DNA of 12,653 nucleotides from NCBI GenBank assembly GCA_035640155.1, contig DASQWR010000220.1, positions 1-12,653 on the forward strand. The letters are read 5' to 3'. Both the position numbers and the translations under genes were made by a program. A model generated the notes under the pieces. That model saw only the letters and a program-made list of their open reading frames with translations. It was not told where the DNA came from and searched no databases. How positions within the stretch are numbered: position 1 is the first letter of the stretch; every line of letters starts with the position of its first letter. Shown here in pieces: positions 1 to 7,225 of the stretch. Source of the stretch: JALYQB01 sp035640155. GTDB lineage: Bacteria > Actinomycetota > Actinomycetes > Mycobacteriales > Pseudonocardiaceae.

Positions 1-207
1 CCGAGCACCACCAGCGGCACCGCGCCCACCGCGAGCACGACCGGCCGGGCCGCTCCCCGCATGCCCGCCGCGACCAGCGTAACCAGGAACGACACCCCCG
101 GCACCAGCGCCGCCGTGACGACCCCCAGCGCCGCAAGCCACAGCGCGGCGCCGAGCCCGAGCGCCCAGGCACCGACCCGGCGGCGCAGCAGCCGAGCGGC
201 CTCGTTA
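1..207 (-). pseudogene. M28-family peptidase, C-terminal membrane part only (5'-truncated)
   Basis: Reading the minus strand from about 206 to the window edge gives an open frame with LLRRRVGAWALGLGAALWLA, then ALVPGVSFLVTLVAA and PVVLAVGAVPLVVLG. This is two hydrophobic helices. The pattern of an RRR(I/V)G.W start, a first helix and then VPG.S(Y/F)L resembles the C-terminal membrane region that follows the M28 zinc-aminopeptidase domain in many actinobacterial proteins (recalled family pattern, not searched). The frame continues upstream only to a TGA near 282 and offers no ATG, GTG or TTG start, and the residues before LLRRR look unrelated to the family. The catalytic N-terminal domain is therefore missing, and the fragment probably cannot be translated as a peptidase. 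The 3' end lies outside the window. The family call is moderate; the truncation itself is read directly. Confidence 0.5.
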
Positions 208-313
208 GAAGGGAGGATCTCCAGGCAAACCGCCGTGAATCTCGCGGCGCAGCTCGGGCCTGCCGAGGCAGTCGCAGGCGAAGATCATGCGCACGGCCGG
301 CCCGAGCAACTCG

Positions 314-348
314 CCAGCCGGGGCTGGAGGGGCAGGAGTTCAGCCCCT
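314..348 (-). terminator. Possible terminator: two adjacent hairpins after the solute-binding gene
   Basis: Immediately after the stop codon of the solute-binding gene, on the minus strand, AGGGGC (348-343) pairs with GCCCCT (333-328) around a 9-base loop. It is followed directly by the palindrome CCAGCCCCGGCTGG (327-314). There is no T-tract, which is common for high-G+C actinobacterial terminators. The position fits the end of the two-gene operon. Function is inferred from structure and place only. Confidence 0.35.
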
Positions 349-1643
349 CACTCCAAGGGTCGACAGTCCAGCGCCGAGGCAAGCTGATCCGAGAAGCCGA
401 CCGGCAACGGGTCTCCGGTGCGCAGCGCCTCCGTCACCGCGTTTCGAAAGACTTCACTAAAACGCTCATAGCAGGCAGAACTCGGACGCGGGATCGCGCC
501 GTTGAGCGCTTTCAGAAGTTCCGGTGCATACTCGTACCGGCCGCGAACGGCCGGATCGCGATAGACTGCCTCGCGGGTGGCGGCGAAGCCGCCTCGTTCA
601 AACAGTAGCTGCTGGCTTCGTCCGTCCGTGAGGAACTGTATCAGCTCCTGCGCAGCCGTAGGCTCGGTGCTGCTACTCGAGATTGCGAGGTTCTGACCAC
701 CCAAGACGCTCCCGCCGGGTAGCTGGGTGACCGCGAAAGGCGGGGGACCTGCACCCGAGTCCCCACCGATGGGTTGGTCGAGCCTTCGGTAGGCGACCGG
801 CCAGTTGCGCATGAACAACACCTGGCCGTCGCGAAATGCTCTGGTGCTGTCCGTCTCGTTGTGCTCGAGCGACGCCGACAGGATGATCTGCGGATCTCTC
901 GTGCTCGCTCGGAGGCGGTCCACTCCCTCCTGGGTCGTACGGGGATCAGACAGGTCAATGACCAGCTCGCCGTCATCGTTCTCCGCTTCGCCACCAGCGG
1001 ACCGGATCGCCTCCAGCACGTTCACGGTCAGGCCCTCGTAGTTGTCCAGTTGCGCCGCATATCCCGCAACCAGTGCCGGATCGTGCGGCTCGGAGAGAAC
1101 CCGTTGGCTCTCGCTCTTGAGCGCGTCCCAGCTGTCCGGCGGTAGTGGAATCAAGTCGGTTCGGTAGTAGAGCAATCCGGCATCAGTGTTGAAGGGAAGC
1201 GCGTAGAGCTCCCCCTGATATCGGCACGTTTCGAGCGGCTTCTCGAGGAACCCGCTGACATCGAGGGCGGCCTCGTCAAGCTTCTTGATGTAACCTGCCT
1301 TAGCGAATTCCGCCGTCCATGTGACGTCAAGATTGTAGATGTCAATGGTGCTCTTACCGGATTGTGCATGCTTTACCATCTCGTTTCGCTGCTGATCAGC
1401 GAGACTGGAAAGCTCGATAATGCGTGCCGGGTTGTCGGGATGCCGTTGGTTCCACTCATCGATCAGCACTTGGCGCTGCCTGCTGGCGCTGTCGTCACGA
1501 CCACTCATGATGACCAGCTCCCCCTTCTCCAGCGCCGCCGGACCCTTCGACAGCGCCACTACGACGCTCACCACAAAGGCGGCAATGGCGAAGAGTGCCA
1601 ACCAGAACCAGGGGTTCGTCCGCTGATGCCTCGATATGCTCAT
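348..1643 (-). CDS. Membrane-anchored extracellular solute-binding protein (family 1 type), no cognate ABC transporter nearby
   Basis: The 431-residue protein starts with one hydrophobic segment (about residues 9-33, WFWLALFAIAAFVVSVVVAL) preceded by basic residues. No lipobox cysteine follows, so it is probably an uncleaved membrane anchor with the rest outside the cell. The following region has the layout of bacterial family-1 solute-binding proteins: GELVIMSGRDDSASRQRQ, a helix with VLIDEWNQRHPDNPARI, then STIDIYNLDVTWTAEFAKAG, LPFNTDAGLLYYRTDLI, and a late GGQNLAISSSS plus a helical end. That pattern is typical of sugar or oligosaccharide binders, but the ligand cannot be read. The ATG at 1643 begins one base after the TAA of the upstream gene, with a weak GGTGG 8 bases before it; an in-frame GTG at 1655 would overlap that gene. 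Either arrangement implies translational coupling. No permease or ATPase gene is in the window, so import is not assured. Confidence 0.8.
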   Translation of the reverse strand: MSISRHQRTNPWFWLALFAIAAFVVSVVVALSKGPAALEKGELVIMSGRDDSASRQRQVLIDEWNQRHPDNPARIIELSSLADQQRNEMVKHAQSGKSTIDIYNLDVTWTAEFAKAGYIKKLDEAALDVSGFLEKPLETCRYQGELYALPFNTDAGLLYYRTDLIPLPPDSWDALKSESQRVLSEPHDPALVAGYAAQLDNYEGLTVNVLEAIRSAGGEAENDDGELVIDLSDPRTTQEGVDRLRASTRDPQIILSASLEHNETDSTRAFRDGQVLFMRNWPVAYRRLDQPIGGDSGAGPPPFAVTQLPGGSVLGGQNLAISSSSTEPTAAQELIQFLTDGRSQQLLFERGGFAATREAVYRDPAVRGRYEYAPELLKALNGAIPRPSSACYERFSEVFRNAVTEALRTGDPLPVGFSDQLASALDCRPLE

Positions 1644-2565
1644 GTTAGGAGCCACCGGAGAAGACGGCGAGAACTTCGGCGAGCCTCTCGTCCACCGACT
1701 CGAAGTCGGCGTCGTAGCAGGCGCCCCCGGTGATTGTTGTCACCTCCGGCAGCGGCGCTATCGCGCAGCTTGCCTCACCCACCGATACCACGAAAACGCG
1801 TACCCCCTTGCCCTGTACTGCGGCGCTGACCTGAGCGGGAGCAAGTCCGCTCGTGGTGTCCTCGCCATCTGTCAACACCACCAGCCCGCTGATCTGGTGG
1901 TCGTCGCTTGGCCCCACCGCCGCCGCTCCGTCGACGATGGCGCGGAACAGCGGGGTGTTGCCGCTCGGCGTGATGCGGCGGAGTTCATCGATGATTGCCT
2001 GGGTCCGAGTGACCGGGCCCAGCAGCTCGTCTCGTGCGCCGAGCGGGACGACTTGGCGGGCGGTGAGCCCGGTGGCGTCGCCAGGGAAGACGGACAGGCC
2101 GATCTCATCCCTATCGCTCATCGAAAGCAAGGCATCCTGAATACTCTGCGATACGATGTCGAATCGGCTTTGGCTGTTTTGCCCAGCGACCGCCCGCATC
2201 GAGCCAGACACGTCGAGCGCCACCAGTACCCGGCCCCGACGCTGCGCAATCTTGTGCTCTTCAAGTGTCTCATTCATTACGGCAGCGTTGCTCGCTATGA
2301 AGACGGGATCGCCCTCCGACGCACTGTCGCCCCCGTGATCACGCACTCCCAGGAAGAGCGGTTCAGCGGGCCGTAGTGCCACGCTGGCGAGCGTGTGCCG
2401 ACCTTCCTCAGAAGTAAACCAGGAAACAAAGTCGCTTGCCTTTTCGGCCTGTTTTGGCTCGCTCCACCTGAACCGCACGACGCGATGGTCGAGGCTCGGG
2501 GTGCTCGCTGGGTACAGTGGCACCAGTTGGTTCGCTGGCTCGTGAAGTCGGCTGAGCCGCACTCG

Positions 2566-2570
2566 CCCCC
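2566..2570 (-). other. Frameshift site: run of five G on the coding strand
   Basis: Frame one reads CGG CTT GGG GGC here and frame two reads TGG GGG CGA. Moving back one base inside the G run joins FNEGERLG to GRVRLSRLHEP, which gives a continuous substrate-binding domain. A sixth G would have the same effect. The tract is not a canonical X XXY YYZ slippery heptamer. Frame one stays open for roughly 90 more codons but turns into a Cys/Ser/Arg-rich sequence that looks non-coding. Confidence 0.7.
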
Positions 2571-3431
2571 AAGCCGCTCGCCTTCGTTGAACCGTATCAG
2601 CTGCTGTTCGGAGACGATGACGGCTGTACGGGGGTCGGCGAGTTGTTGGTGGCGGCACAACAAGTCCATTTCGTCGCCAAGCGGATACTGCTCGCGGTCG
2701 AGGGCTCGACCTATCCGCTGCTCGATCGTGCGAGGATCCAGGACCGGCTCCTGCGATTTCCATCTCCCGGTGCCGTCGAGGTCTTTTCCGTACAACACAG
2801 CGGTACTGACGATACCAACCAGCGACGTGCTCGGATCGGGCCTGACGACGCCTCGGTCGAGCATCGTCTCCTGGTCGAACAAGGCCGGCCAGGACATACC
2901 TCGACGCTGCATCTCGGGCAGCAGCGCGGAAGCACTAATTCCTATCACCAATGGCGATGAGGCAATGTACTCGTTTGATTCGATCTGCGTGTTCCTGCCC
3001 GTGCTGTCCAGCCTGTTGATTTCCAGGCTCGAGTCGGGTAGCCATACGTCAGGTCGCGGCCCGACGTCGCGCAGGGGTTTGGTCCCTTCGATAGAGTCGG
3101 GGCGCCAACCATTGGATAGAGCCTGCCGAGCCGTTTCCTCGGGAACCGCGTACACGTACACGTTCGCCGTGGGGCAGCCGTGGTTGCTCGCGGCGGTCGA
3201 CCGCTCATAGCTGGCGGCGAGCTTCAGTGCTGGTCCCAGACCATTGGGCGAGCTGAGCGCAGTAAGCTCGACCGGTGGCTTGTCGCAGCCGAAGAATTCG
3301 ACCTTCAGCCGATCCAATGCGGGTCGACCAAGGGTGATTGCGAGGATCAACGCGAGGCCCACCGGGACGACGGTTCGCAGTAGCATTCTTCCGGGGACTC
3401 CGTCGAGCCATCTTCTGATGGGTTCCTTGTT

Positions 3432-3497
3432 GGTCAACCGCTTGAGTGCCGGCAGTAGCAAGCCGGTCAACCGCTTGAGCGCCGGCAGTAACAGCCC
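3432..3497 (-). repeat. 33-bp tandem duplication inside the membrane region of the vWA protein
   Basis: Two adjacent 33-base units (3432-3464 and 3465-3497) differ at only a few bases and each encode the same 11 residues, GLLLPALKRLT, repeated exactly in frame. The duplication falls at the end of the second transmembrane helix and adds a second basic, amphipathic segment on the presumed cytoplasmic side. Length and phase keep the reading frame. Confidence 0.9.
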
Positions 3498-3689
3498 GGT
3501 GGCAGCCAGACCCCCGAGAACCGCCCCGACAACAAAAATAAGCCAGCCCTGTAGGCTCTGCAGCGGGTCTAGGGCTATCTGGACGAAGATGATGCCGAGC
3601 GTGCTGCCGAGGAAAGTGACGGAGCGTTGGTACCGCTCGATCTCGTGGGACGGTGCTTGATCGTTTTTCGTCCCGTCGCCGTCGCTCAC

Positions 3690-3900
3690 CCGGCTACCCT
3701 CGGTCCTCTAAGAGGCGTCGAAGGAAGCAGCCACGCCATCACCCTCGCGATCCGCGGGTGGTAGGTTCGGTGGTCCATGCGTGGAGGCAAAAGCGACGCC
3801 CGCCGATCTCTCAGTCACTCAGGTCATACTTGCCCTCAGGTCATACTTGATAGCACCTCGGCGTTCGTGGCGGCAACATCGAGTGCTTGGGTCCATCGGT
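3690..3900. other. Non-coding region upstream of the SBP-vWA gene
   Basis: I see no convincing gene here; the open frames are Arg-rich composition artefacts. It should hold the promoter of the minus-strand operon. A purine-rich GAGGG lies about 9-13 bases before the GTG at 3689 and may be its ribosome binding site. No clear -35/-10 pair stands out. The one structured element is the pair of direct repeats at 3818-3849. Confidence 0.5.
3818..3849. repeat. Tandem 15-bp direct repeat, possible operator
   Basis: CTCAGGTCATACTTG occurs at 3818-3832 and again, unchanged, at 3835-3849, a 17-base period with 2 bases between copies. It lies about 130-160 bases upstream of the SBP-vWA start. Perfect short repeats at one-and-a-half helical turns suit a dimeric or tandem DNA-binding protein, but they could also be a duplication scar next to the transposase remnant. 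Confidence 0.6.
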
Positions 3901-4390
3901 CAGGGCGAAGGTACGGGTTGCCCCCAACGGTGCCGAATCCCCCACCCGGCCCCCGGCGAGGGCTCGGGCGGCGAGCTTGACGCTGATGGTGCTGCTGTTC
4001 ACCATCTCCCGACCCGGCCGCGGCCCGCGCTGATGAGCTCGCCAATGCCTACCATCAGCGGTGGGAAGAAGAGACCGCCAACGACCAGCGGGGAACCCAC
4101 CTGCGCGGGCCGGAGAAACTCCCGGCGCTCGCGGCTACCGGAGCTGGTCCACCAGGAGATCTAGGCATGCTGCTGGTCCATCACGCGCGGACCGCGCTGA
4201 TCACCCAAGCGGCCGAGGCCGCCGACCTCGGCCCCGACCGTGCGCCTCGCCCGCCGAACCGCCGACGGTACGGCGGGCTTTCCCCTGAGGACTGGAACAA
4301 CGCGCTGCCCCACGTCCTGGCCTCCATCACGGCCAAGATCAACTCAGCCCGGCGGTACCGGAGCTGCCTGCGTGCGGTCAAACGCCCGTC
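3900..4390 (+). pseudogene. IS4-type transposase remnant, C-terminal part, frameshifted
   Basis: Pieces of a DDE transposase can be followed on the plus strand through shifting frames. ADELANAYHQRWEEET (from about 4029) matches the AAELA..Y..RWE.E motif carrying the last catalytic Glu. LPELVHQEI (4137-4163) matches the family's SK(T/S)PELVRQE. MLLVHHARTALITQAAEAAD (4167-4226) matches the LLLAHYA.R.L..EAA helix. SPEDWNN...ITAKINSARRYRSCLRAVKR (up to about 4384) matches the usual C-terminal ARLNPPRRHRSYPRVVKR. LVHQEI ends in a stop and the frame shifts to continue, and another shift follows DLGPDR. A faint VRV...LTLMVLLFTI match before 4010 suggests the preceding strand. The first catalytic Asp residues are not found and no terminal inverted repeats are seen, so it is inactive. 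Confidence 0.7.
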
Positions 4391-4570
4391 AGCTGTTCGT
4401 CGAGAATCCATGCGAAGCCGGACGCCCGGCCGACTTCGCCATGGTAGTAATTGATGATCCCGCCCATTGTCCTCGGTCTCTTGATGTGCGAACCCCGCTC
4501 CGGCCATGACATTTTGGATGGCAAATAGGTTGTTTCGTGGATCCCATTGTAGGCGCGGCACGCCCGGTGC
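4391..4570. other. Junction segment with no recognisable gene
   Basis: This stretch lies between the end of the transposase remnant and the point where the helix-turn-helix gene loses family resemblance. It is poorer in G+C than the flanking genes and contains short frames on both strands, none with a recognisable motif. It may be debris from the insertion event. Confidence 0.4.
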
Positions 4571-4825
4571 CTGGACAGTATGGATCTCGCTGATCTCGGA
4601 CTGCGACTGCTGAGTGTACTCACCGATCTGCCGCTGGGAGACTCCCGCAGCCTTCAGCAGCTCGAACATCGGCCCCACGTCCCGAGCGGCGAGTGCAGCC
4701 CGCATCGCGGGCTGCTGCCCAACTTCTGGGCGGATCGGTGGGGGTGTGGCAGCGGTCACGGGCGAGGAGCGTACCGGGAGCGGACGTCGGAGAGGTGACT
4801 GAGCTCTCTGGCTTCGCGTAGCCAC
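4570..4825 (-). pseudogene. Truncated helix-turn-helix (XRE-like) regulator
   Basis: The minus-strand frame from the GTG at 4825 reads, from the inner ATG at 4705, MRAALAARDVGPMFELLKAA then GVSQRQIGEYTQQSQSEISEI. The second part is a clear helix-turn-helix of the actinobacterial type (AL..RD.G..F.LL...GVSQR.IA..T.QSQSEISEI). Family members continue with GRQV.AYDVL.RIA.GLGVPRG, but here the frame runs into unrelated HTVQAPGVPRLQWDP and then antisense through the transposase remnant to 4181. The DNA-binding half is kept and the remainder lost or replaced. The GTG at 4825 is 7 bases after the gcvT stop, so read-through from that operon is possible. No good ribosome binding site precedes either start. 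The boundary near 4570 is an estimate. Confidence 0.5.
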
Positions 4826-4832
4826 TTGCAGA

Positions 4833-5942
4833 TCAGCGGACGTGAGACTCGACGAAGGGGGGTTTGACCACCTCGCACGTCAGCATGCGGCCGCGAACGT
4901 CGATCTCGACGGTATCGCCGGGCTTGACGGTCGGGTCGAGCAGCGCCAGCGCGATCCCGGTGCGCAGCGTCGGGGAGAAGGTGCCCGAGGTCGTCTCACC
5001 CAGCACCACCCCGTCGACCGACCGCACCGCCATGTGCGGGCGCGGGACTCCACGGCCGGTGGCTCGCAGCCCGCGCCGCCGTCGGGCGGGCCCGCGCTCC
5101 TTCTCGGCGAGCAGCGCCTCTCGCCCCCAGAACTCCGGCTTCTCCCAGCCCACCGCCCACGAGAGCCCGCCCTGCACAGGGCTGATCTCATGGGAAAGAT
5201 CCTGGCCGTGCAGCGGGTAGCCCATCTCCGTGCGCAGCGTGTCGCGGGCACCGAGCCCGCAGGCCCGCCCACCGAGCGGACGCGCAGCGTCGAGCAGCGC
5301 CTGCCACAGCGCCTCGGCGGTATCCCAGGCCGGCAGCAGCTCATAACCGTGCTCGCCGGTGTAGCCGGTGCGGCCCACCCGCACGGCGTGGCCCCGGTAC
5401 TCCGTGTCGGTGAACGACATGTAGTCCAGCGCGGAGGGCAGGCCGACCGTGTCGAGCACCTCGGCTGAACGGGGCCCCTGCACGGCCAGCACCGCGAGGT
5501 CATCATGCCGGTCGGTCACCGTGATGCCGTCGGGCGCGGCCGCGGCGAGCCGGTCGGCCACCTCCGCGGTGTTCGCAGCGTTGGGCACGCAGAACACCTC
5601 GTCGGGAGAAACGAGATAGGCGATCAGGTCGTCGGCCACACCCCCCACTGGGGTGCAGCACAGCGTGTACTGCGCCTGCCCGGGGCCGATGCGGTCGAGG
5701 TCGGCGGTGAGGCAGGCGTTGACGAACGCCGCCGCGCCGGACCCGGTGACGGTGGCCTTGCCCAGGTGGGAGACGTCGAAGACACCGACGGCCTCCCGGA
5801 CCACGGTGTGCTCGGCGACGACGCCACCGGACGCGTAGGAGATCGGCATCTCCCAACCGCCGAACGGCGCGAAGGTGGCGCCGAGCTCGGCGTGGGAGGC
5901 GTGCAGGGGTCCGCGGCGCAACGGGGTGCTCGATGTGCTCAC
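4833..5942 (-). CDS. gcvT: Aminomethyltransferase, glycine cleavage system T-protein
   Basis: The 369-residue protein has the usual length and full layout of GcvT. It takes the aminomethyl group from lipoylated H-protein, transfers the methylene to tetrahydrofolate and releases ammonia. Visible landmarks are FGGWEMPISY near residue 28, VFDVSHLGKATVTG (54-67), GGVADDLIAY around residue 104 (the DD pair includes the expected catalytic Asp), RTGYTGEHGYEL, GLGARDTLRTEMGYPLHGQD, and a C-terminal barrel ending TCEVVKPPFVESHVR. It starts with a GTG that overlaps the TGA of the upstream permease gene by 4 bases, so the two are translationally coupled. The genes for P- and H-protein are not in the window, but the L-protein (lpd) is. 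Nothing looks damaged. Confidence 0.95.
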   Translation of the reverse strand: MSTSSTPLRRGPLHASHAELGATFAPFGGWEMPISYASGGVVAEHTVVREAVGVFDVSHLGKATVTGSGAAAFVNACLTADLDRIGPGQAQYTLCCTPVGGVADDLIAYLVSPDEVFCVPNAANTAEVADRLAAAAPDGITVTDRHDDLAVLAVQGPRSAEVLDTVGLPSALDYMSFTDTEYRGHAVRVGRTGYTGEHGYELLPAWDTAEALWQALLDAARPLGGRACGLGARDTLRTEMGYPLHGQDLSHEISPVQGGLSWAVGWEKPEFWGREALLAEKERGPARRRRGLRATGRGVPRPHMAVRSVDGVVLGETTSGTFSPTLRTGIALALLDPTVKPGDTVEIDVRGRMLTCEVVKPPFVESHVR

Positions 5943-7225
5943 AACTCCGGGACGTTACCGCCCCGACGACGAGCGATCAGCGCGACGACGCACACGGCCA
6001 CCCCCAGCACCAGCGCGGTGGTGAGCACCTGCAGCGTGAATGCCAGCAGCAGGCACAGGAAGAACCCCAGGTAGGACGTCCAGCGCGGCCAGCGGCGTTC
6101 GTGCGGGCGCAGCCGCATCGCGGCCGCGTTGGTCACCGCGTAGTAGACGAGCACGCAGCCCGCGGAGAGCGCGATCGCCGCGGCGGGACCGGCGAGCACG
6201 GCCAGCACCGCGGCCACCGCGCCGCCCGCGAGGTCCGCGCGCCAGGGCGTGCCCCGGCGGCCGATCGTGGTGAGCGCGGCGGGCAGGTCCCCGCCGCGAG
6301 CCATCGCGAGTGTCGTCCGGCTGACCCCGACCAGCACCGACAGCAGCACCGACATCGTCGCCACTGCGGCGCCGATCCGCACCACCGCGGTCAGGTCCGC
6401 GAACGTCGACGCCGCGACCACATCGGCCAGCGGGGCGGTGGCCGACGCGAGCACCTCGGGCCCCAGAGCCCGCAACGCGGCGATCGCGACCAGCAGGTAC
6501 ACGACCAGGGCGATCGCGAGCGCGAGCGGGATCGCCCGGCGCAGCGATCGCGCCGGGTCGCGCACCTCCTCCCCCAGTGTCGCCATCCGCGCGTAGCCGG
6601 CGAAGGCGAAGAACAGCAACCCCGCGCCGGCGAGCACCCCGGCGGGCGATGGCGGTGGGTCGCCTGCCGGGTTGGCTGCGGGGTCGACGGCGACGAGCGC
6701 GGCCCCGGCCGGCCGGGCGGCGGCGTCGGTCAGCAGGCCCGCGACCACCACCAGCGCCAGCACCAGGAGCACCACCGTGACGAGCACCCAGGTGACCCGG
6801 GCCGTCCAGCGCACCCCGACGGTGTTGATCGCGGTCATCGCCGCGACGAGCGCGACAGCGGCGACGGTCGGCGCCGCCGGCACCACGTACACACCGAACG
6901 CTCCGGCCGCGGCCGCCGCGGAGGCCGTCTTGCCGACCAGGAACGCTGACCCGGCCAGGCGCGCGGACCACGGGCCGATCCGGACGCCGGCGTAGACGTA
7001 GCTACCGCCCGCCTGCGGATGCACCGCGGCGAGGTCGGCGGAGGACAGCGCGTTGCAGGTGGCCACCACCGCCGCGAGCAACAGCGAGAGCAGTAGCCAT
7101 CGTCCGGCTGCACCGGCTGCCGGACCCAGTGCGGTGAACACCCCGGTACCGAGCATCGCCCCGAGACCGAGCGCTACGGCATCCGCCGTGCCCAGCCGAC
7201 GCTGCAGGCTCCGCACCGAGCCCAC
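5939..7225 (-). CDS. APC-family amino-acid permease
   Basis: The 428-residue protein consists of about 11-12 hydrophobic helices and fits the amino acid-polyamine-organocation superfamily. It has GLGAMLGTGVFTALGP in the first helix (family motif G..(I/L)GTG(I/V)F), an HPQAGGSYVYAG segment (PxxGG.Y) before the third, and AFAGYARMATLGEEVRDPAR (family FxGfexxaxxxEExxnPxR) in the sixth with the following loop. The substrate cannot be read. The overlap of its TGA with the gcvT start suggests an amino acid related to glycine metabolism, by inference only. The GTG at 7225 has little ribosome binding sequence. A second in-frame GTG at 7216 has an upstream AGGGTGGG and may be the true start. The promoter must lie in the 82 bases shared with divergent pepA. 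Confidence 0.88.
   Translation of the reverse strand: MGSVRSLQRRLGTADAVALGLGAMLGTGVFTALGPAAGAAGRWLLLSLLLAAVVATCNALSSADLAAVHPQAGGSYVYAGVRIGPWSARLAGSAFLVGKTASAAAAAGAFGVYVVPAAPTVAAVALVAAMTAINTVGVRWTARVTWVLVTVVLLVLALVVVAGLLTDAAARPAGAALVAVDPAANPAGDPPPSPAGVLAGAGLLFFAFAGYARMATLGEEVRDPARSLRRAIPLALAIALVVYLLVAIAALRALGPEVLASATAPLADVVAASTFADLTAVVRIGAAVATMSVLLSVLVGVSRTTLAMARGGDLPAALTTIGRRGTPWRADLAGGAVAAVLAVLAGPAAAIALSAGCVLVYYAVTNAAAMRLRPHERRWPRWTSYLGFFLCLLLAFTLQVLTTALVLGVAVCVVALIARRRGGNVPEL

Larger units (their letters stand above)
1645..3689 (-). pseudogene. Substrate-binding and von Willebrand factor A domain protein, interrupted by a -1 frameshift
   Basis: Two overlapping frames together make one protein: frame one runs from the GTG at 3689 past 2570, and frame two from about 2570 to the TAA at 1645. 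Adding one base would restore 681 residues. Residues about 27-124 carry three hydrophobic helices. Next comes a periplasmic-binding-like domain (ANVYVYAVPEETARQAL, ASSPLVIGISASALLPEMQ) that continues across the break into LVPLYPASTPSLDHRVVRF and a helix ending SEEGRHTLASVALRPAEP. The vWA domain follows, with an intact metal site: DVSGS (2214-2200), the T of NTPLF (1956-1954) and the D of TDGED (1869-1867). Actinobacterial fusions of this type are usually surface proteins with one transmembrane helix. The break could be a mutation, a sequencing error or recoding. If the halves are made separately, the vWA part could start at the GTG at 2562. The gene is translationally coupled to the downstream solute-binding gene. 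Confidence 0.75.

Noticed and set aside
205..288. Minus-strand 27-codon frame with PELRREIHGGLPGDPPF, faintly like a Tn3 transposase tail
   Set aside because: Too short, no further family motif before or after it, and the similarity to ELRRRIH could be chance.
2295..2565. Continuation of the first SBP-vWA frame after the G run as a genuine C-terminus
   Set aside because: The sequence becomes Cys/Ser/Arg-rich and loses family resemblance, while the other frame carries substrate-binding and vWA motifs over the same bases.
2560..2580. Programmed -1 frameshifting by a canonical slippery heptamer
   Set aside because: CTT GGG GGC does not fit X XXY YYZ; a mutation or read error is simpler, although recoding is not excluded.
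5955..6971. Long alternative frames on both strands opposite or within the permease gene
   Set aside because: Composition artefacts rich in Arg, Gly and Ala; the permease frame alone shows a family pattern and helices.
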